A stretch of 64,000 nt of DNA from Pseudomonadota bacterium (GTDB lineage Bacteria; SZUA-182; DTGQ01). Each line of letters opens with the position of its first letter. Position 1 is the stretch's first letter. The stretch covers positions 1-64,000 of the forward strand of contig DAOURK010000004.1 in the NCBI GenBank assembly GCA_030625085.1, given 5' to 3'. Below the pieces are notes generated by a model. It made no database searches and had not been told where the DNA came from. It saw only the letters and a list, made by a program, of their open reading frames with translations. A program made the position numbers and the translations under genes. Of this stretch, positions 36,376 to 46,100 are shown piece after piece.

Positions 36376-37113
36376 ATGCCGAAATTTTTTATTCATTCAA
36401 ATAATTTTACCGGCGATCAAACCATCATCACCGGAAGCGACGTTCATCATATTATTCATGTACTTCGTAAAAAGGTGGGTGATAAACTCATCATTACTCT
36501 TGAAGACAAAAAAAATTTTTGCGCCCAAATTGAAAATATTACCCCCTTAAAAATAGATCTTCACATCCTTGAACAAATTCCCTCCTCTTTTCAAAATAAA
36601 CATACCCTCATTTTAGCCCAAGGGATACCCAAACACGCTAAAATGGATCTGATTATTCAAAAAGCTACCGAACTTGGCGTGGAGGAAATTATCCCGCTTA
36701 TGAGCAGCCACAGTTTTAATTCAAAGGGAATGATTTCTCAAACACGATGGACGCGATGGCAAAAAATTGCCAGTGAAGCAGCTAAACAATGCGGGAGAAA
36801 TACCCTTCCCATGCTTCATCATCCCACTGAATTTTCAACTCTACTGCAAAATTTAAAAGAAGAAACGAGTTTACTTCGCTTACTTCTCTGGGAAAAGGAA
36901 CATCAGAACCGGTTAAAGAATGTCCTTGATAAGCATAAAAAAATAAAAAAAATTATCGTCTTAATTGGACCTGAAGGAAGTTTCTCGGCAGATGAGATTC
37001 AATCGGCCAAAGAAGCTCAATTCATTCCTGTGTGCTGTGCTCCCTGGATTCTTCGATGTGAAACAGCCGCCATTTATGCCCTCAGCACTATCCAGTATGA
37101 ATTCAATTTTTAA
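36376..37113 (+). CDS. rsmE: 16S rRNA m3U1498 methyltransferase RsmE
   Basis: A 245-residue SPOUT methyltransferase. The N-terminal PUA-like domain (about 1-70) has GSDVHHIIHVLRKKVGD. The C-terminal trefoil-knot domain has KAEL-type block KATELGVEEIIPLMSSHS, LIGPEGSFSADEI for SAM binding, and ILRCETAAIYALSTIQYEF at the end. It methylates U1498 of 16S rRNA. It begins 3 bases after dnaK and is co-transcribed with it, a common placement after dnaK-dnaJ. Confidence 0.94.
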   Translation: MPKFFIHSNNFTGDQTIITGSDVHHIIHVLRKKVGDKLIITLEDKKNFCAQIENITPLKIDLHILEQIPSSFQNKHTLILAQGIPKHAKMDLIIQKATELGVEEIIPLMSSHSFNSKGMISQTRWTRWQKIASEAAKQCGRNTLPMLHHPTEFSTLLQNLKEETSLLRLLLWEKEHQNRLKNVLDKHKKIKKIIVLIGPEGSFSADEIQSAKEAQFIPVCCAPWILRCETAAIYALSTIQYEFNF

Positions 37114-37127
37114 ATAAATAAGTGTAT

Positions 37128-37230
37128 TGATAGTCTCGTAAAAAGTCCAGAATAAGGATATATGTACAACATAACTTCTTGAATTTATGCAACCCAAATT
37201 TTCTAAAAACTACTTTTTACGAATGCATCA
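37128..37230 (-). mobile_element. 103-bp MITE-like element, copy B (subfamily I)
   Basis: In reverse orientation, 103 bases, from TGATAGTCTCGTAAAAAGTCC to ACTTTTTACGAATGCATCA. The flanks share GTAT (GTATTG if the element edge is counted). The interior is the reverse complement of copies A and C, including a TTGGGTTGCATAAATTCAAG segment. It lies 15 bases beyond the rsmE stop. Confidence 0.85.
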
Positions 37231-37375
37231 GTATTGCTGAAAAAAAATGTAATTGTGGAAAATTATAGAATTAGTCGGCAAATAATCGCTTCGCTCAAAC
37301 AGCGGCCCATCTTCCTTTAGCAAAAATTTCATCAACTTTACTACGGATAGAGGTTAAAATAAAAATCGCTGACTA

Positions 37376-38224
37376 CTAAGAGGACATCGTTTCAAGTCTG
37401 GCTATTCGCTCTTCAAGGGGAGGATGTGTACTGAACAAAGACTGAATGCCGCCACCGCGTAAGGGATTAATAATAAACATGTGAGCGGTAGCAGGGCTGG
37501 CTTTCATAGGAGTAACCCGAGCGCCTTGCTGAAGTTTTCTCAAAGCGCCAGCCAACCAAAGGGGATGTCCGCTTATTTTCGCTCCATCCTTATCAGCCAT
37601 ATACTCACGGGATCGGGATATAGCCATCTGAATCAGCATGGCTGCAATTGGCGCTAAAATCATCATTACCAGATAAGGTATAATACTCCCCTCACCACCT
37701 CGGCGACTATCACCGCCAAATCCTCCGAAAAGGGCCCCCCACCGTGCCATAGAAGCCAGCATAGTAATAGCCCCCGCCATGACTGCGGCAATAGTGCTAA
37801 TCAAAATATCCCGATGTTTCACATGGGCCAATTCATGAGATAGCACTCCGGCCAATTCATTCCGATCTAAGATTTGCAAAATCCCTGAAGTCACGGCAAC
37901 CGCAGCATGTTTGGGACTTCTCCCCGTCGCAAAGGCATTGGGAGAGCCTTGGGGAATAATATAAACTTTGGGCATTGGTAAACCAGATGCTCTGCTCAAC
38001 GACTCTACGATATCATAAAGCTCCGGAGCCTGTGCTCTGCTCACCTCCTGAGCCCGGTACATTTTCAAGACCATTTTATCACTAAACCAATAGGCGCCGA
38101 CATTCATTACCAGAGCAAAAACAAAAGCTATATACAGTCCTTGCCGCCCCCCCAGGATATTCCCTACAAGAACCAAGAGCACAGTTAGCAAAACCATAAA
38201 AAATCCTGTTTTTACAGAATTCAT
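37376..38224 (-). CDS. htpX: Membrane zinc protease HtpX
   Basis: A 282-residue M48 metalloprotease. Two N-terminal helices (about 5-45) are followed by the catalytic region SHELAHVKHRD, in which HELAH is the HExxH zinc motif, and a second hydrophobic pair (about 140-205). The third ligand Glu lies in SREYMADKDGAKI. It degrades misfolded inner-membrane proteins. It is last in the ftsK-lolA-def-fmt-htpX string, separated from fmt by 125 bases. Confidence 0.95.
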   Translation of the reverse strand: MNSVKTGFFMVLLTVLLVLVGNILGGRQGLYIAFVFALVMNVGAYWFSDKMVLKMYRAQEVSRAQAPELYDIVESLSRASGLPMPKVYIIPQGSPNAFATGRSPKHAAVAVTSGILQILDRNELAGVLSHELAHVKHRDILISTIAAVMAGAITMLASMARWGALFGGFGGDSRRGGEGSIIPYLVMMILAPIAAMLIQMAISRSREYMADKDGAKISGHPLWLAGALRKLQQGARVTPMKASPATAHMFIINPLRGGGIQSLFSTHPPLEERIARLETMSS

Positions 38225-38349
38225 GAATCCTTATCCTCCCTCTTTTCTTTCGTAATTTAGTAGAAAAAATATTACCTTAATCAAAAAAAATTTGCTCTCT
38301 TCAGTTTAATCCTCATAAAAATTATGAATTAATTTATATAATTTATTCA

Positions 38350-39306
38350 TTAATCTTTGGGTGGGGAAGACCAACATCTCCCCTCCAATTTTTTACCTCG
38401 AAATCCTTGCGCGTATTCCCAGGCATTCATAATGCGTTTATTTTCCGGTTGCAACAAGGTGATCCCCAATAATGTATTTTCACCGGCTGTTATCAGCAAC
38501 CCATCGGTCCGACTTACCCCTACAATTTCTCCTAACCTTTCACCCCTGCAATGGTCAATGGTTTGAGCCTGCAATATTTTTATCCTACGCCCATCTAAAT
38601 AAGAAAAGGCCCCAGGCCAAGGGCTGAAGCCTCTAACGACTCGACAAATTCGCTCAGCCCTCTGGTTCCAATGGATTAACCCGTCTCCTTTTTTTAATAA
38701 TCTGGTATAAGTGGCCAATTCCTCATTCTGCTTAATTCTGACAACTTTCCCCGTTTCATAAAGAGTCAGGGTTTCCAGCAAAACCTCTGTTCCTAATTGA
38801 GCCATCCTTTCAGATAAGCTGCCAGATGTATCCTCTGGTAAAATAGGGATCTCTCTTTGTATTAAAATAGCTCCGGTATCCATTCCCTCATCCATTTGCA
38901 TGGTGGTAACCCCCGTTTTTTGTTCACCCTCGATAATGGCCCAGTTAATTGGGGATGCCCCCCGATATTTAGGTAATAAAGAACCATGGACATTAAGGCA
39001 TCCGTGGACTGGTATGGCTAAAAGGTTTTTGGTAAGTATTTGCCCATAAGCCACCACTACCATAATATCCGGCTTTATTTCCCGAATAAATTCCATGCTC
39101 TGGGGGTTAGAAACTTTTGGAGGTTGTTCTATCGGCAATCCTGCTTCAAGAGCTAGTGTTTTAAGGGATAAAGGATGTATTTGCCGCCCTCGCCCCTTGG
39201 GCCTGTCCGGTTGCGTAATAACACCTTTGATCTGATGATGGCTGTTTATAAGCGCTTTCAATGATGGATAGGCAAAATCAGAGGACCCTAAAAACACCAG
39301 GCGCAT
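38350..39306 (-). CDS. fmt: Methionyl-tRNA formyltransferase
   Basis: A 318-residue enzyme that formylates initiator Met-tRNA with 10-formyl-THF. The N-terminal catalytic domain has MRLVFLGSSDFAYPSL, NVHGSLLPKYRGASPINWAII (the Asn-His...catalytic region) and MDEGMDTGAIL. The C-terminal OB-like tRNA-binding domain starts near FSPWPGAFSYLDGRRIKIL. It lies 15 bases downstream of def, the usual pairing of formylation and deformylation genes. Confidence 0.96.
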   Translation of the reverse strand: MRLVFLGSSDFAYPSLKALINSHHQIKGVITQPDRPKGRGRQIHPLSLKTLALEAGLPIEQPPKVSNPQSMEFIREIKPDIMVVVAYGQILTKNLLAIPVHGCLNVHGSLLPKYRGASPINWAIIEGEQKTGVTTMQMDEGMDTGAILIQREIPILPEDTSGSLSERMAQLGTEVLLETLTLYETGKVVRIKQNEELATYTRLLKKGDGLIHWNQRAERICRVVRGFSPWPGAFSYLDGRRIKILQAQTIDHCRGERLGEIVGVSRTDGLLITAGENTLLGITLLQPENKRIMNAWEYAQGFRGKKLEGRCWSSPPKD

Positions 39307-39321
39307 AAATAATTCTCTCCC

Positions 39322-39834
39322 TCAACCCCTAGCCGTTAATTTTGCTTTTTTGCGCAATTTAGTCTTTATTAACTCTCGTCTGATCGCACTGAGGTGATCA
39401 ATAAATAAAATTCCATTCAGATGATCCACCTCATGCTGGATAGCACGAGCTAAGAGATCTTCGCCTGTAATTTCATGTTCTTTGCCGGCCAAATCTAAAT
39501 AAGACACCCTGACCACCTCTGATCGTTTTACCTCACCATATACCTCGGGCAAACTTAAACACCCCTCTTCACCGACCATTTGTCCTTCCGCCCATAATAT
39601 ATGCGGATTGATAAACACCCTTAAATTTCGCTGGTCAGGATCTCTAGCTGTATCGATAATGACCACCCTCTTTAAAATCCCGACCTGTGGCGCAGCCAAA
39701 CCAACTCCCGGCGCTGCATACATTGTATCGGCCATATCGGAAACCAACTTTTTGATAGAAGTATCAGTAACCTGAACCGGAGCACACTTTTCTCGCAATA
39801 GAGAAGCCGGATATTTGATAATATCTAAAATCAC
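39322..39834 (-). CDS. def: Peptide deformylase
   Basis: A 170-residue metalloenzyme that removes the N-formyl group from nascent chains. All three motifs are intact: GVGLAAPQVG, EEGCLSLPE with the metal-binding Cys, and QHEVDHLNG containing the HExxH-type HEVDH. Length and motif order are standard. fmt follows at 15 bases; lolA lies 80 bases upstream on the same strand. Confidence 0.97.
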   Translation of the reverse strand: MILDIIKYPASLLREKCAPVQVTDTSIKKLVSDMADTMYAAPGVGLAAPQVGILKRVVIIDTARDPDQRNLRVFINPHILWAEGQMVGEEGCLSLPEVYGEVKRSEVVRVSYLDLAGKEHEITGEDLLARAIQHEVDHLNGILFIDHLSAIRRELIKTKLRKKAKLTARG

Positions 39835-39914
39835 TCTACTACCTCACTCTTTTAAAAAAACAAAATTATTCCTTACATTAATATATTAGGTGACTATATA
39901 ATCTTTGTCAACAG

Positions 39915-40628
39915 CTAGAAAGGCTTGCTCGATGGACCTATTTGCTCTGCATCTCCACTTATAATATCCACACCTTTAGGAGGCACAAAATGAAAAATTT
40001 TATTTTTTAAATCTCGGTTGATCTGAATATTGATAAAATCAATATCATTTGTATTACCATAGGGATCAACTACCAGCATCCCCAAGACTTGGAATGTTTT
40101 GGCTGCCAATTTTATCTGCATCCGCTTAATATTGACAGACTCTTGCCGAGGGGTTAAATTCAAATACAGGACATCTCCCATCTCATCTGCTTTTACTTCT
40201 TTAGGCAGGGTAATGATAAAACTTTTTTGTAAATCACCCATACCGGCCAAAAAAGAAAGGGGGGTCGCATCTTGTAAAACACTTTCGGCTTTCTTTTTTA
40301 CCACCTGGGCATCCTCAGGTACATACCACCAAAAATTTTTTTGATCAATAATATAAATCTGTATTTCCGGAGATTCATATTCCCATTTAATGAGATGAGG
40401 CTTTTTAAAATAAATTTTACCCCTTGCCTCTGACGTATTTTTCAAGGTTTGGCTAAAGGTTTTTTGCTGAAAATCGGCTTGAAAATCCAACAAGTTATCA
40501 TACCAGCCCTGAACATTACGCACAATCGAATCTACCTTTACCTCTTGGGCCCACCCGAAATTAGCCGTAAGCGCAAACTGCAAAGCACAGATAATTGAAA
40601 CAAGTTTACAAATTAATTTACCGTTCAT
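39915..40628 (-). CDS. lolA: Outer-membrane lipoprotein carrier LolA
   Basis: A periplasmic carrier of about 237 residues that ferries lipoproteins from LolCDE to the outer membrane. It has a signal peptide (MNGKLICKLVSIICALQ... to about residue 27, with a cleavage-like AQ), then YDNLLDFQADFQQKTFSQ, RGKIYFKKPHLIKWEYESPE and a later VVDPYGNTNDIDF, the usual LolA order. A TTG at 40640 is in frame, but ATG 40628 is preferred because it directly precedes the signal peptide. It overlaps the ftsK stop by 11 bases. Its presence supports a double-membrane cell. Confidence 0.93.
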   Translation of the reverse strand: MNGKLICKLVSIICALQFALTANFGWAQEVKVDSIVRNVQGWYDNLLDFQADFQQKTFSQTLKNTSEARGKIYFKKPHLIKWEYESPEIQIYIIDQKNFWWYVPEDAQVVKKKAESVLQDATPLSFLAGMGDLQKSFIITLPKEVKADEMGDVLYLNLTPRQESVNIKRMQIKLAAKTFQVLGMLVVDPYGNTNDIDFINIQINRDLKNKIFHFVPPKGVDIISGDAEQIGPSSKPF

Positions 40629-42798
40629 AATCCGAACCAACCAGCACCTCCCTGGGCTTGCTTCCTTGGGGTTTACTCACCACTCCTTCTCGCTCCATAA
40701 TTTCAACCATTCTTGCCGCCCTGTTATAGCCAATCCGGAGCCGTCTCTGAACCATGGAGATCGAAGCCTGCCTCGTTCTCAATACCAAATCAACCGCCTT
40801 ATCATATAAATCGTCATATTCTTCATCTGACGAACCATTTTCTGATTTTACCTCATCAGCAGTACAGGTCAGGATAGCTTCATTATATTGTGCCTTCCCC
40901 TGATTTAATAAATACTTAACCAATCGATTAATCTCAACTTCATTGATAAAAGAACCATGCAGCCTAATTAATTCAGAACTGTTAGGCGGTAAAAACAACA
41001 TATCACCTTGCCCCAGTAGCCTTTCTGCGCCATTAGCGTCGAGAATCGTCCTTGAATCAATTTTTGAAGATACCCGAAATGAAATCCGACAAGAAAAATT
41101 AGCTTTAATTAAGCCTGTAACAACATCTACCGAAGGGCGTTGAGTGGCAATAATAAGATGAATACCCACGGCCCTGGCCATCTGAGCTAACCGGATCAAC
41201 AAAGTTTCCACCTCTCTGCCTGACATAATCATCAAGTCGGCAAATTCATCAATTACAATGACAATATAGGGCAAGGGACTATGGACTGTTTCTTCAGGTA
41301 AGGCTTCCGAAACCGCTCTTTTCGTTCCCTCCGAGCGAATTAATTGATTGTATTGATCAATATTCCGAACCCCCTTTTCAGCCAAAGCTCGATAGCGGTT
41401 TCCCATCTCCTGAGTAGCCCATCGCAGGGCATTGGCTGCCTCCTTTGGCTCCACCACTACCGGTGCCAAAAGATGGGGAATATTATTATAAATTCCCAAT
41501 TCCAGCATTTTGGGGTCAATCATAATAAATTTTACTTCTTCAGCCGAGGAATTAAACAAAATACTGCAGATAATAGTATTTACAGAAACACTTTTTCCTG
41601 ATCCAGTAGTCCCGGCTAATAATAAATGAGGCATTTTGGCCAGATCAGTAATATAAGGGGTTCCGGCAATATCCTTGCCCAGGGCCAAAGTGAGTTTAGA
41701 GGATGAGGCACTGAATTGCTCCGATTCTAAAATCTGGCGCAAATATACTTTCTCCCGATGCTGATTTGGGATCTCCAGTCCCACCACGCTTTTACCGGGT
41801 ACTGGCGCTACTATACGAACAGATAAAGCCTTCATAGCCAAAGCCAGATCATCCGAAAGGTTTGAAATTTTAGAAATTTTAATCCCTGTGCCCGGTTCAA
41901 ATTCGTATCTGGTAACAACCGGTCCCGGAAGTTCATTAACAACATTTCCCTGCACCCCAAAATCCAGCAGCTTTTTCTTAAGTTTTCCTGAACTTTCCTT
42001 GATCCATTGCTTATTTTCAGCGGAGCCCACCCTTTCCGGCTCTTCCAATAACCATAAGGGTGGGGGCCCGTCAGCGACCGCCAAAATTTGCTCGAATTTT
42101 TCCCCCTCGGCCAATTGAGCCCTTTTGCCTTTTCTTTTTCTTTTAGGGGATGCTTTAGATGAAATATCAGCCCCTTTGAGACTCTCTTTCTTTCTCCAGG
42201 AAGCAACACCCAATTTTCGATTTATCCTCCAATCTTGTAAAAAGGTAACCATATGGCTTATTTTCTCTTTTATTGAAAAAAGAAAATCATAAATGGAAAT
42301 TTGTGTCAAAAGCATCAGTGAAACCAAAAGAGCGGTAAGGAGTATAATCCAGGTGCCGAGAACATTAAAATAGGAAACCAAGCGAGAATAATCAATGACC
42401 CCCTTGCCTATTGATCCCCCATAATAAAAATCAGAAAATACTTTCCGGTCATAAGCACTGAGCGACAGCAAACCACACACAGAAATAATTAATAAAAAAA
42501 TTCCCAACAGTTGGGAAACGGAATATTTCCATTCCCGCAATTTCAATTGACTCCACCCCATTAATACCAAAGCCAAGGGGAGAAAAAAGGCCATTCCCCC
42601 AAAAAAGGTAAGGGTGAAACTAGCTGAATAAGCGCCGAAACGGCCAATTAAATTATGGACTACTCGGGTTTCCACCGCATGATTAAAAGAAGGATCATCT
42701 GGATGGTAAGAGATAAGACTTAATAAGAAAAAAAGGGCCAGGGCCAAAAAAACCACCCCGAGAATTTCTCGAACTAATCGATGTTTTAAAATACTCAT
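40618..42798 (-). CDS. ftsK: DNA translocase FtsK/SpoIIIE
   Basis: A 726-residue septal DNA pump. Four to five transmembrane helices occupy about 15-180, followed by a short basic linker and the RecA-like motor. Walker A is AGTTGSGKSV, preceded by MPHLLLAG; Walker B is YIVIVIDEFADLM. The C-terminal gamma winged helix, LRIGYNRAARMVEIMEREGVV, reads KOPS/SRS orientation sites. The linker is far shorter than in E. coli and resembles SpoIIIE-type FtsK. It opens the ftsK-lolA-def-fmt-htpX gene string. Confidence 0.96.
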   Translation of the reverse strand: MSILKHRLVREILGVVFLALALFFLLSLISYHPDDPSFNHAVETRVVHNLIGRFGAYSASFTLTFFGGMAFFLPLALVLMGWSQLKLREWKYSVSQLLGIFLLIISVCGLLSLSAYDRKVFSDFYYGGSIGKGVIDYSRLVSYFNVLGTWIILLTALLVSLMLLTQISIYDFLFSIKEKISHMVTFLQDWRINRKLGVASWRKKESLKGADISSKASPKRKRKGKRAQLAEGEKFEQILAVADGPPPLWLLEEPERVGSAENKQWIKESSGKLKKKLLDFGVQGNVVNELPGPVVTRYEFEPGTGIKISKISNLSDDLALAMKALSVRIVAPVPGKSVVGLEIPNQHREKVYLRQILESEQFSASSSKLTLALGKDIAGTPYITDLAKMPHLLLAGTTGSGKSVSVNTIICSILFNSSAEEVKFIMIDPKMLELGIYNNIPHLLAPVVVEPKEAANALRWATQEMGNRYRALAEKGVRNIDQYNQLIRSEGTKRAVSEALPEETVHSPLPYIVIVIDEFADLMIMSGREVETLLIRLAQMARAVGIHLIIATQRPSVDVVTGLIKANFSCRISFRVSSKIDSRTILDANGAERLLGQGDMLFLPPNSSELIRLHGSFINEVEINRLVKYLLNQGKAQYNEAILTCTADEVKSENGSSDEEYDDLYDKAVDLVLRTRQASISMVQRRLRIGYNRAARMVEIMEREGVVSKPQGSKPREVLVGSDYER

Positions 42799-42838
42799 CT
42801 TGGCAACTCTTCACCAAATAATTGATTATATTGTTTCA

Positions 42839-42867
42839 AGTATATATTTTTCTCCACCCCTTGTAAA
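42839..42867 (-). promoter_or_regulatory. Possible sigma-70-type promoter of ftsK
   Basis: On the minus strand TTTACA and TATACT are 17 bases apart, ending about 40 bases before the ftsK ATG. Both hexamers match consensus at five of six positions. Confidence 0.42.
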
Positions 42868-43127
42868 GTTTAAAGTTTTTAGATAAAAAGCCCTTGAAAA
42901 CAAATAAAAAATATAATAGTATTATATTTTTTATTATCATCTAATTTATTAATTTTTACCACAAAAAAATATAAACGTAGGCTATTGATACGTAATAAAA
43001 TATACCTTTAGTTATTCCTTTCCCTTAACCCTTCCCCATCGTCGGGGCAGGAATTCATAAGGGATGAGCTGGGGGAAAAAATTTTAAAAAAATAACTGTG
43101 TTTTAGAGTAGGTGGGAGTACTAAGCG
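42868..43127. other. Divergent region upstream of the giant activase gene
   Basis: About 260 AT-rich bases. One small GC-rich hairpin, CCCC-ATCGTC-GGGG, lies near 43036-43049. GGTGGGAG about ten bases before the ATG of the next gene is its ribosome-binding site. Nothing else stands out. Confidence 0.4.
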
Positions 43128-46100
43128 ATGCGAGATGTTCATAACAGCAAAAAAGAAAATTTTTGCCTTGGCATTGATATTGGTTCAATAAGTGCTGATT
43201 TTGCTCTAATCGGGGAAAATCAAAACATTATCAAAACCTCTTATCATCGCATTAAAGGACAACCTATCCATAAAACCCTCGAGGTGCTGCAGGATGAATT
43301 TTCAGATTATCTGCAGACAGATTCCATCTGTTTATCGTTTACCGGGACCGGAGGTCAAATACTCAGTAATGTCCTTTCATGTTCCTTTATTAATGAAATT
43401 ATTGCACAAATGAGAGCAGTTACTCTTCTTTATCCTAAGGCTAAAACCATCATTGAAATCGGTGGAGAGGATTCCAAGCTGATCCTTTTGGATCATGAGG
43501 CCTCCTCAAGCCAAGCTGTCTTGAAAGACTTTGCTATGAATATGATGTGTGCAGCGGGCACCGGTTCATTTTTAGACCAGCAAGCCTCACGTCTTGGGGT
43601 ATCAATTGAAGATGAATTTAGCGAATTAGCCCTAAAATCAAAAACCCCCGCTCGTCTGGCTGGACGATGCAGCGTTTTTGCCAAATCCGATATGATACAC
43701 CTCCAACAAGAAGCAACACCGGATTGTGACATTATTGCCGGACTCTGTCAGGCTATGGTTCGAAATTTTAAAGGAACCATCGGCAAGGGTAAACAGTTTC
43801 AAAAACCCATTGTTTTTCAAGGCGGAGTAGCTGCTAACCGAGGCATGGTGAAAGCTATGGAGACTGTGTTGGGCCTAGGGCCTGGGGAATTGATCATACC
43901 CAAATACTATAATTGTATGGGGGCCATCGGGGCGGCCTTCATTGTTTTAGAAAAACCGAACTTTATTAAGGGGAATAAAGTCGTAGAAACAATCAAAGAA
44001 TATCTGGGTCAAAACCATCATAAATCCTCGCCGTTGCCGGCATTACACTGCTTTTATCATCAGCAGTCCAAGGCTCAAAAAAATAATATACCCGAAAAAA
44101 CAATCAAGTTTAAGCAAAAGACAGATGTGAGGCAAGCTTTTTTAGGGATCGATGTAGGATCGATCAGCACAAATGTAGTTGTCATTGACACTCAAAAAAA
44201 GGTGTTGTCCAAAAGATATCTGATGACTGCCGGTCGTCCAATAGAAGCAGTTCGTAAGGGATTAGAGGAAGTTGGACAAGAGGTTAAAGATCTGGTTCAT
44301 ATCTGCGGCGTAGGGACGACAGGCTCCGGTAGATATCTCATTGGTGATTTTGTGGGTGCGGACATCATTAAAAACGAAATCACCGCACAGGCAAAAGCTG
44401 CCTTCCTTATTGATCCTCAGGTTGATACCATCTTTGAAATCGGTGGGCAGGATTCAAAATATATCAGCCTGGATCAGGGTGCTGTGGTGGATTTTGAAAT
44501 GAATAAGGTTTGTGCGGCCGGGACAGGCTCCTTTTTGGAGGAGCAAGCCGAAAAATTAGAAATAAACATAAAAAAAGAATTTGAAACCATGGCCTTATCC
44601 TCCCCTTGCCCGGTGAAACTGGGAGAGCGCTGCACCGTCTTTATGGAGTCCGACCTGGTGCATCATCAACAAAAGGGTGCTGCCAAAGGTGATCTGGTTG
44701 CCGGGCTGAGTTATTCTATCGTCAATAATTACCTGAATCGTGTCGTAGCCGGCCGAAAAATCGGCCGACATATTTTTTTTCAAGGCGGAGTGGCCTTTAA
44801 CAAAAGTGTGGTAGCAGCCTTTCAACAGGTCTTAGAAAAACAAATTATTGTCCCCGACCACCATGAGGTTACCGGGGCCATTGGAGCAGCCCTTATAGCC
44901 CAGGAGGAACAAAATTGGACTCAAAGTAAATTTAAAGGCTTTGATCTGAGCAAGCGCCACTATAGCGTTGAAAGTTTTGAATGCCAGGGGTGTGCTAATC
45001 ATTGCCAAATTAAAAAAGTCACTCTCGATCTGGATCGCCCTTTATTCTATGGAAGCAGGTGCGATAAATATGATGAAAAAAAGGGAGGGAAGTCCCAACA
45101 ACGACATCCGGACCTTTTTGCTTTTCGGGCTCAAGAACTTTATAAATCCTATTTCCCCGCCCAACCGACGCCTTTCCCCCACAAAAAAAAAGTTGGGATT
45201 CCTCTTTGTCTCTTTTTTCATGAATTACTTCCCTTCTGGCGCACTTTTTTTGAAGCTTTGGGCTTGGAAGTGGTCCTTTCCCAGCCTACCAATAAAGAAA
45301 TCATTACTCAGGGAGTGCAAACAACGGTAGCAGACACATGTTTTCCCATCAAAGTCACCCATGGACATGTACTTAACCTTTTGCAAAAAGGGATTGATTA
45401 TATATTTTTACCAAGTATCATTAACATGCCTCCGGACCACAGCGACATGAATGACAGCTTTAATTGCCCCTATGTTCAAACCATTCCCTATACTGTTTGT
45501 GCAGCCATTGATATTGAAAAACAAGGGGTTGAGCTCCTTAAACCGGTTATATTTTTTCAAAAAAAAGATAACTGCCTGCCAAAAGGCTTGATTGACTTGG
45601 GCCAAGACCTTGAAAAATCAAAGGCTAAGGTAACCAAGGCCTTTAATTTAGCTCAAAGGGCGCAAAACTTTTTTTACACTACTCTTCAAAAAAAGGGGGA
45701 GGAGATCATAAAAAGGCTGCCCAAGGATGAAAAAACAATCGTTTTGATTAGTCGTCCATATAATGGTTTTGATTATGGCCTTAATTTGGAAATTCCCAAG
45801 ATTCTTCAAGATATGGGATTTCTTATTATTCCTATGGACTTTTTAGCTCTTCAGCAAAATCCTATTGCCGATGAATGGCCCAACATGTACTGGCGATACG
45901 GTCAGCGTATTTTGAGCGCCGCCAATATTATTCGCACTATGCCCAACTGTCATGCCGTTTATATTACCAATTTTAGCTGTGGTCCTGATTCTTTTATTAC
46001 CCAATTCTTTCAAAACATAATGAAAGAAAGACCCTATCTGCAAATTGAAATTGACGAACACAGCGCCGGGGCCGGAATTATAACGCGTTGTGAGGCTTTT

